Source: Streptomyces prunicolor NBRC 13075
Lineage (GTDB): Bacteria > Actinomycetota > Actinomycetes > Streptomycetales > Streptomycetaceae
Direction: 5' to 3'
Assembly (NCBI RefSeq): GCF_000367365.1
Contig: NZ_BARF01000135.1
Coordinates: 1-49,567 of the forward strand
DNA length: 49,567 nt
Shown here: one piece after another, positions 44,213 to 49,567 of the stretch
Numbering within the stretch: the stretch's first letter is position 1
Layout of the letters: every line of letters starts with the position of its first letter
Program-made: the position numbers and the translations under genes
The notes under the pieces: generated by a model
Told to the model about the DNA's origin: nothing
Databases searched by the model: none
What the model saw: the letters and a program-made list of their open reading frames with translations, nothing else

Positions 44213-45364
44213 TCAGCTCACCCGCCGCGCCCCCGCCGAAGGCACCGCCGGGAACACGCGCGGGGCGGTGTAACCCGCCGCCGCGAACGCCTCCTCGACC
44301 GCCTTCGTCACCGTGTCCGTGTCGGCGGCCTCCACCAGGACGACCGCCGAGCCGCCGAAACCGCCGCCCGTCATCCGCGCGCCGAGCGCACCCGCGCCGA
44401 CCGCCGTGTCGACCACGAGGTCCAACTCCGGGCAGGAGATGCGGAGATCGTCACGGAGGGAGGCGTGGCCCTCGGTCAGGATCGGGCCGATCGCGCGTAC
44501 GTCTCCCGCGTCCAGGAGGGTGATGACCTGGTCGACCCGGTGATCGTCCGACACCACGTGGCGGACGTAGCGCTGGATCCGCTCGTCCGACAGGCGGGCC
44601 AGGGACGATGACAGATCCTCGTACGCCACGTCCCGCAGGAACGGGACGCCCAACTGCCGCGCGCCCTCCTCGCAGCCCTCACGGCGTTCCGCGTACGCGC
44701 CGTCGCCCAGCGCGTGCTTCACGCGGCTGTCGACGACCAGCAGCGAGAGGCCCTCGGACGCCAGGTCGAAGGGGATCTGACGGATCGACAGGTCCCGGCA
44801 GTCGAGGTGGAGCGCGTGGCCCTCCTCGCAGCAGGCCGAGGCCGTCTGGTCCATGATCCCGCAGGGGACGCCGACGAAGTCGTTCTCCGCGCGCTGCGAG
44901 AAACGCGCCAACTCCGGCCCCGACAGGCCCAGTTCGAAGAGGTCGTTCAGGGCCAGGGCCGTGACCACCTCAAGCGCCGCCGACGACGACAGGCCCGCGC
45001 CCGTCGGGACGGTGGAGGAGAGGTGGATGTCCGCGCCTGTCACCTCGTGGCCCGCCTCGCGGAGCACCCAGACCACACCCGCGGGATACGCGGCCCAGCT
45101 CGTGTTCGTGCGCGGGACCAGCTCGTCCACGTGCAGCTCTACGACCGGGCCCTCGATGTCCGCCGAGTGGAGGCGGAGAACGCCATCCGTACGGCGGGAC
45201 ACCGCCGCCACCGCCGTGTGCGGCAGGGCGAGCGGCATCACGAAGCCCTCGTTGAAGTCGGTGTACTCGCCGATCAGGTTGACCCGGCCCGGCGCGGCCC
45301 AGACGCCCTCGGGAGCCGTCCCGTACAGCGCCTCGAAGCCCTCACGTACACCCCGTACACCCAC
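44213..45364 (-). CDS. galK: Galactokinase
   Basis: The product is 383 residues. It phosphorylates alpha-D-galactose at C1, the first committed step of the Leloir pathway. The GHMP-kinase galactokinase signature is GRVNLIGEYTDFNEGFV, the ATP loop is PTGAGLSSSAALE, and the third motif is GARMTGGGFGGSAVVLV. GIMDQTAS is also conserved. The GTG start has AGGGG 8 bases upstream and lies 22 bases after galE. It is the last gene of the galT-galE-galK operon. Confidence 0.97.
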   Translation of the reverse strand: MGVRGVREGFEALYGTAPEGVWAAPGRVNLIGEYTDFNEGFVMPLALPHTAVAAVSRRTDGVLRLHSADIEGPVVELHVDELVPRTNTSWAAYPAGVVWVLREAGHEVTGADIHLSSTVPTGAGLSSSAALEVVTALALNDLFELGLSGPELARFSQRAENDFVGVPCGIMDQTASACCEEGHALHLDCRDLSIRQIPFDLASEGLSLLVVDSRVKHALGDGAYAERREGCEEGARQLGVPFLRDVAYEDLSSSLARLSDERIQRYVRHVVSDDHRVDQVITLLDAGDVRAIGPILTEGHASLRDDLRISCPELDLVVDTAVGAGALGARMTGGGFGGSAVVLVEAADTDTVTKAVEEAFAAAGYTAPRVFPAVPSAGARRVS

Positions 45365-45386
45365 GTGCGATCCCCTAACCCTTCGA

Positions 45387-46349
45387 TCAGTTCGATACGT
45401 TCTGTGCGAACGCCCACGCGTCCGCGACGATGCCCGCGAGATCCGCGCGGGTCGGGTTCCAGCCGAGGCGCTCCTTGGCGCGGGTCGCCGAGGCCACCAG
45501 GGTCGCCGGGTCGCCGCCGCGGCGCGGGGCCACGACCTCGGGGATCGGGTGCCCGGTGACCTGGCGGACCGTCTCGATGACCTGGCGGACGGAGAAGCCC
45601 TCGCCGTTGCCGAGGTTGCAGATCAGGTGCTCACCCGGGGTGGCCGCCTTCAGCGCGAGCAGGTGCGCGTCGGCCAGGTCCGCCACGTGGATGTAGTCAC
45701 GCACGCAGGTGCCGTCCGGCGTCGGATAGTCGTCGCCGAAGACGGAGATCGCCTCGCGCTTGCCCTGCGCGACCTGGAGGACGAGCGGGATCAGGTGCGA
45801 CTCGGGCTCGTGCCGCTCGCCACAACTGCCGTACGCACCGGCCACGTTGAAGTAGCGGAGCGACACCGCGCCCAGTCCGTGCGCCGCCGCCTCGCTGGTG
45901 ATCATGAAGTCGACCGACAGCTTGGAGGCGCCGTACGGGTTCGTCGGGGAGGTGCGGGTGGTCTCGACGATCGGGACCTCGTCCGGCTCGCCGTACGTGG
46001 CCGCCGTGGAGGAGAAGACGAGCTTGCGGACGCCGGCCTCGCGCATGGCGGCGAGGAGGGCCATCGAGCCGCCGACGTTGTTCTCCCAGTACTTCTCCGG
46101 CTTGACGACCGACTCGCCGACCTGGGAGAACGCGGCGAAGTGCAGGACCGCGTCGTACGAGGAGTCGAGCCACTTGGCGGCGTCGCGGATGTCGCCCTCC
46201 ACGAACGTGGCACCCGCCGGTACGCCCTCGCGGAAACCCGTCGAGAGGTTGTCCAGGACGGTGACCTCGTGGCCCGCCTCCAGCAGGTGCTGGGCGACCA
46301 CGCTGCCGACGTATCCCGCGCCGCCCGTGACCAGGTACTTACCGCTCAT
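45387..46349 (-). CDS. galE: UDP-glucose 4-epimerase
   Basis: The product is 320 residues. It interconverts UDP-galactose and UDP-glucose. The NAD-binding Rossmann motif is VTGGAGYVGS; the SDR catalytic set includes SSTAATYG and NPYGASKLSVDF (Tyr-x3-Lys). YFNVAGAYGSCGE and DGTCVRDYIHVADLADAH are GalE hallmarks. Its ATG overlaps the galT stop by one base (TGATG), which couples translation. The in-frame TTG three bases earlier is not needed. Confidence 0.97.
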   Translation of the reverse strand: MSGKYLVTGGAGYVGSVVAQHLLEAGHEVTVLDNLSTGFREGVPAGATFVEGDIRDAAKWLDSSYDAVLHFAAFSQVGESVVKPEKYWENNVGGSMALLAAMREAGVRKLVFSSTAATYGEPDEVPIVETTRTSPTNPYGASKLSVDFMITSEAAAHGLGAVSLRYFNVAGAYGSCGERHEPESHLIPLVLQVAQGKREAISVFGDDYPTPDGTCVRDYIHVADLADAHLLALKAATPGEHLICNLGNGEGFSVRQVIETVRQVTGHPIPEVVAPRRGGDPATLVASATRAKERLGWNPTRADLAGIVADAWAFAQNVSN

Positions 46350-47407
46350 CAACTCGCTACCTCTCGCAGTCGCTCGGCCGCGCGCTCCGGCGGCACGTCG
46401 TTGATGAACACGCTCATGCCGGACTCGGAACCCGCGAGAAACTTCAGCTTGCCGGACGTACGGCGAATGGTGAAAAGCTCGAGGTGGAGCGCGAAGTCGT
46501 CCCTGCTCACACCGTCGAACTCCTCCAGTGTGCCGAACGGCGCCTGGTGCCAGGCGGAGATGTACGGCGTCGGAGGCTCGCCCTCACCGAAGATCCGGTC
46601 GAAGCGCCTCAAGAGTTCCAGATAGACCTTGGGGAACTCTGTGCGGGCCGCCTCGTCCAGGCCGAGCAGATCGGGCACCCGGCGCTTGGGATACAGGTGG
46701 ACCTCGTAGGGCCAGTGCGCGGCGTACGGCACGAAGGCCGCCCAGTGTTCACCCTCAAGGACGACCCGCTCACCGGCGAGTTCACGCTCCAGGACCGAGT
46801 CGAAGAGGTTCTCACCACCCGTCGCCTCCTTATGAGTTGCGAGTGAACGCAACATCAGCGCGGTGCGCGGGGTGGTGAACGGGTAGGCGTAGATCTGGCC
46901 GTGGGGATGACCGAGCGTCACGCCGATCTCTTCGCCGCGGTTCTCGAAACAGAAAACCTGCTCGACGGAGGGAAGATGCGACAGCTCCGACGTCCGGTCG
47001 GTCCACGCGTCGAGGACGAGGGCCGCCTGCTCCTCGGTCAGCGAGGCGAAGGACGCGTCGTGGTCGGAGGTGAAGCAGACCACCTCACAGCGCCCGGAGT
47101 CGCCGGCCAGCGAGGGGAAACGGTTCTCGAACACGGCGACGTCGTACGACGAGTCCGGGATCTCGCTCAGCCGGTCGCCGGTCGTCGGGCAGAGCGGGCA
47201 CTGGTCGACCGGCGGATGGTAGATGCGGCCCTGGCGGTGCGAGGCGATCGCCACCGAGTCGCCGAGCAGCACGTCCCGCCGTACCTCCGAAGTGGTGACC
47301 GTGCGCTCCAGCGGGCGTCGGTCCACCGCGTCGCGCACGGTGTCGTCCCGCAGGTCGTAGTAGATGAGCTCACGACCGTCGGCCAGCCGGGTCGAGGTCT
47401 TCTTCAC
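46349..47407 (-). CDS. galT: Galactose-1-phosphate uridylyltransferase
   Basis: The product is 352 residues. It exchanges UMP between UDP-glucose and galactose 1-phosphate. The active-site motif is LGHPHGQIYAYP (His-Pro-His with the uridylylated second His). DQCPLCP supplies the zinc cysteines and ENRFPSL is conserved; the second half has FVPYAAHWPYEVHLYPKR and WHQAPFG. GTG 47407 was chosen because GGAGAG lies 7 bases upstream; an extension to 47437 lacks a site. It leads the operon and is divergent from the symporter gene. Confidence 0.97.
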   Translation of the reverse strand: MKKTSTRLADGRELIYYDLRDDTVRDAVDRRPLERTVTTSEVRRDVLLGDSVAIASHRQGRIYHPPVDQCPLCPTTGDRLSEIPDSSYDVAVFENRFPSLAGDSGRCEVVCFTSDHDASFASLTEEQAALVLDAWTDRTSELSHLPSVEQVFCFENRGEEIGVTLGHPHGQIYAYPFTTPRTALMLRSLATHKEATGGENLFDSVLERELAGERVVLEGEHWAAFVPYAAHWPYEVHLYPKRRVPDLLGLDEAARTEFPKVYLELLRRFDRIFGEGEPPTPYISAWHQAPFGTLEEFDGVSRDDFALHLELFTIRRTSGKLKFLAGSESGMSVFINDVPPERAAERLREVAS

Positions 47408-47449
47408 GCCGGGCTCTCCATCCGTACGTACATCCACGCCGCCATTCAG

Positions 47450-47541
47450 GCTTCACACAGAACCAAACACCGAACCGAACACATCAAACCACAAACCCCC
47501 TCAGCTGTCACCAACAAAATCAAACAAAGAACACCAAACAA
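47450..47541. promoter_or_regulatory. Divergent gal promoter region with CAAAC direct repeats and strong G-poor skew
   Basis: The plus strand of this stretch has only a handful of G residues and is far more A+T-rich than its surroundings. Five CAAAC copies occur at 47464, 47485, 47492, 47521 and 47535; three extend to CCAAAC or TCAAAC-type hexamers in the same orientation. It separates galT and the sugar symporter and should hold the galactose-inducible promoters. I recall that S. lividans galP1 is controlled through direct hexamer repeats. Exact -10/-35 elements could not be fixed. Confidence 0.6.
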
Positions 47542-47553
47542 GGTGAGCGCTTG

Positions 47554-49233
47554 ATGCAGACCCCCACCTCTCTCGCCGCCGAGCTACGGCTCCCCACCAA
47601 CGGGCTCGACTACGCGATCCTGGCGATCTACTTCGTGGTCGTCCTGGGTATCGGCCTGGCCGCCCGCAGATCGGTGAAGACGAGCCTCGACTTCTTCCTC
47701 TCCGGGCGTTCGCTGCCCGCCTGGATCACCGGACTCGCCTTCATCTCGGCCAACCTGGCCGCCACCGAGATCCTCGGCATGGCCGCCAACAGCGCCCAGT
47801 ACGGCGCCTACACCGTCCACTGGTACTGGATCGGCGCCATCCCCGCCATGGTCTTCCTCGGCCTGGTGATGATGCCCTTCTACTACGGCTCGAAGGTCCG
47901 CTCGGTCCCCGAGTTCCTGCTGCTCCGCTTCGACAAGTGGGCACACCTGCTGAGTTCGATCCTGTTCGCCTTCGCCGCCATCCTGATCGCCGGTGTGAAC
48001 CTGTACGCCCTCGCGATCGTCGTCGAGGCGCTGCTGGGCTGGCCGCAGTGGGTGGCGATCGTGGTCGCCGGTGCGTTCGTGCTCGCGTACATCACCCTCG
48101 GCGGACTGTCGTCGGCGATCTACAACGAAGTGCTGCAGTTCTTCGTGATCCTGGCCGCCCTCATCCCGATCTCCTACCTCGGCCTGAAGAAGGTCGGCGG
48201 CTGGGACGGGCTCACCCACAAGCTCGACGCGGCCCACGGCAACAACTTCACCACCGCGTGGGGCGGCACCGGCATCGGCAGCGTCAACCCGCTCGGGGCG
48301 AACTGGCTGACCATCGTCCTCGGCCTGGGCTTCGTGCTGTCCTTCGGCTACTGGACGACCAACTTCGCGGAGGTCCAGCGCGCGCTCTCCGCGAAGAACC
48401 TGTCGGCCGCTCAGCGCACCCCGCTCATCGCCGCGTATCCGAAGGTCTTCATCGTGTTCCTGGTGATGATCCCGGGGCTGGTCGCCGCGGCGCTCGTCCC
48501 GAAGATCGGCACCAGCGGCTCGGATCTGCAGTACAACGACGCGATCCCGTACCTGATGGAACAGCTGCTGCCCAACGGCGTCCTCGGCATCGCGGTCACC
48601 GGCCTCCTGGCCGCCTTCATGGCCGGCATGGCGGCCAACGTGTCGTCCTTCAACACGGTGTTCACCAACGACATCTGGGCCAAGTACGTGGTGAAGGACC
48701 GCGAGGACGCGTACTACGTGCGCTTCGGCCGCCTGATCACGGTGATCGGCGTAGCGGCGTCGGTGGGCACGGCGTTCCTGGCTTCATCGTTCTCGAACAT
48801 CATGAGCTACCTCCAAACGCTGTTCTCCTTCTTCAACGTGCCGATGTTCGTCGTCTTCATCGTCGGCATGTTCTGGAAGAAGGCCACCCCGAAGTCCGGC
48901 TTTTGGGGCCTGCTCGCGGGCACGGTGACAGCGATGGTCAACTACTTCTGGATCTACAAGCAGGGGATCATCTCCATCCCCTCCGACCAGGGCGCGAACT
49001 TCGTCTCCGCGATCGCCGGGTTCGTCGCCGGTGCGGTGGTCATGTTCGTGGTGTCCCTGTTCACCCAGCCGAAGTCGGCGGAACAGCTCCAAGGCCTCGT
49101 CTACGGCACGACCAGCCCCGGCATGACCGAGGCACCGGCCGCGGGCGACGACGCGTGGTATCGCCGACCGGCCCTGCTCGGCTGGGGCGCGGTGATCCTG
49201 GCCGCCGTCTGCTACATCCCGTTCTCGTTCTAG
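47554..49233 (+). CDS. Sodium:solute symporter, sugar (galactose) uptake type
   Basis: The product is 559 residues with about 14 predicted membrane helices. The SSS/SGLT pattern is visible: LDYAILAIYFVVVLGIGLAARR, then TSLDFFLSGRSLPAWITGLAF and FISANLAATEILGMAA (sodium-site region), GGLSSAIYNEVLQFFVI, and GYWTTNFAEVQRALSAKN. These resemble bacterial SGLT-type sugar symporters more than the ActP-like one at 17915. Divergence from galT-galE-galK across a shared promoter region implies galactose as substrate; that is inference. AAGGTGA lies 8 bases before ATG 47554. A small membrane protein gene follows 21 bases later. Confidence 0.93.
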   Translation: MQTPTSLAAELRLPTNGLDYAILAIYFVVVLGIGLAARRSVKTSLDFFLSGRSLPAWITGLAFISANLAATEILGMAANSAQYGAYTVHWYWIGAIPAMVFLGLVMMPFYYGSKVRSVPEFLLLRFDKWAHLLSSILFAFAAILIAGVNLYALAIVVEALLGWPQWVAIVVAGAFVLAYITLGGLSSAIYNEVLQFFVILAALIPISYLGLKKVGGWDGLTHKLDAAHGNNFTTAWGGTGIGSVNPLGANWLTIVLGLGFVLSFGYWTTNFAEVQRALSAKNLSAAQRTPLIAAYPKVFIVFLVMIPGLVAAALVPKIGTSGSDLQYNDAIPYLMEQLLPNGVLGIAVTGLLAAFMAGMAANVSSFNTVFTNDIWAKYVVKDREDAYYVRFGRLITVIGVAASVGTAFLASSFSNIMSYLQTLFSFFNVPMFVVFIVGMFWKKATPKSGFWGLLAGTVTAMVNYFWIYKQGIISIPSDQGANFVSAIAGFVAGAVVMFVVSLFTQPKSAEQLQGLVYGTTSPGMTEAPAAGDDAWYRRPALLGWGAVILAAVCYIPFSF

Positions 49234-49254
49234 TCGCGGGAGGATTGAGAAACC

Positions 49255-49567
49255 ATGTCTGAACACTCAGGACACTCAGAGCACGACGTCCAGCGCGAGG
49301 TCAGTGAGCTGGAGAGCAAGTCGACGACCGCGTCCCGGCTGTTCGATCTGCGGCTGATCATCGGGGGTTTGTTCGTCGTCTACGGCGTCATCGTCACGAT
49401 CGCGGGGATCAGTCCTTCGCAGGCGACGCTGGACAAGGCGGAGGGCGTCAACATCAATCTGTGGACCGGGATCGCGATGTTGCTGCTGGGGATTTTCTTC
49501 CTCGGGTGGCTGAAGCTGCGGCCCGTACCTCCGGTGGAAGTGACTACGGAGGAGGAAAAGGGGGCTT
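49255..49567 (+). CDS. Small membrane protein following the sugar symporter (partial at right edge)
   Basis: 104 residues are visible, and the frame is open to the window end. A hydrophilic His/Glu/Ser N-terminus (1-30) precedes two membrane helices, LRLIIGGLFVVYGVIVTIAGI (about 33-53) and LWTGIAMLLLGIFFLGWLKL (about 70-89), and then an acidic tail. GGGAGG lies upstream of the ATG. The close spacing suggests co-transcription with the symporter, possibly as an accessory subunit, in parallel with the DUF485-symporter pair at 17484. I do not recognise the family. The tail composition suggests the stop is just beyond the edge. Confidence 0.8.
   Translation, partial: MSEHSGHSEHDVQREVSELESKSTTASRLFDLRLIIGGLFVVYGVIVTIAGISPSQATLDKAEGVNINLWTGIAMLLLGIFFLGWLKLRPVPPVEVTTEEEKGA

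Overview
The window is chromosomal DNA from a Streptomyces or very close relative. The evidence is the very high G+C with strong third-position GC bias, frequent GTG starts with AGGAG-type ribosome sites, many ATGA/GTGA start-stop overlaps, and a run of housekeeping genes (mfd, tRNA-Gln, glmU, prs, rplY, pth, ppc, tam/tamR, galT-galE-galK) whose order I recall from the S. coelicolor SCO31xx region. There is no prophage, insertion sequence or CRISPR array, so this is core chromosome with lineage-specific insertions.

Layout. 1-5.3 kb: the N-terminal part of an N-6 DNA methylase-type protein runs off the left edge, followed by three exported proteins (a duplicated-domain secreted protein, a lipoprotein and a secreted HNH/DUF1524 nuclease-like lipoprotein) and a divergent SCO6745-family/TetR pair. 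5.4-12.6 kb: mfd and a two-gene MacB-like ABC transporter, all on the minus strand. 13-19.6 kb: a DHA2-type MFS exporter, a three-gene minus-strand operon (small protein, polyprenyl diphosphate synthase, latex-clearing/MpaB-type oxygenase), and a DUF485 protein translationally coupled to a sodium:solute symporter. 19.7-23 kb: a Tat-exported PHP metallohydrolase with a histidine-rich leader, a coupled hypothetical protein and a DivIVA-like coiled-coil protein.

23.3-28.5 kb is the most unusual part: a divergent locus of polymorphic-toxin-type enzyme domains and SUKH immunity domains, none with an export signal. On the minus strand, a WHH nuclease-like domain fused to SUKH-1 is translationally coupled to an Imm35-like/deaminase-like/SUKH-4 protein with a collagen-like linker. 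On the plus strand, a YwqJ-type deaminase is followed by a SUKH-3 protein.

28.8-39.9 kb: an orphan histidine kinase, tRNA-Gln(TTG), glmU-prs, rplY-pth, a small membrane protein, ppc, and a fatty-acid desaturase with its coupled TetR regulator. 39.9-44.1 kb: CsbD, a VOC protein, tam and divergent tamR around a four-copy 15-bp operator array, a LuxR-type response regulator carrying a rare TTA codon, a GNAT acetyltransferase and a Uma2 protein. 44.2-49.6 kb: the galT-galE-galK Leloir operon, and divergent from it a sodium:sugar-type symporter and a small membrane protein that runs off the right edge; together these form a galactose uptake and catabolism module.

Starts were chosen by ribosome-binding site, coupling to the upstream gene and family length. 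Domain calls rest on motifs read by eye; no database search was run.
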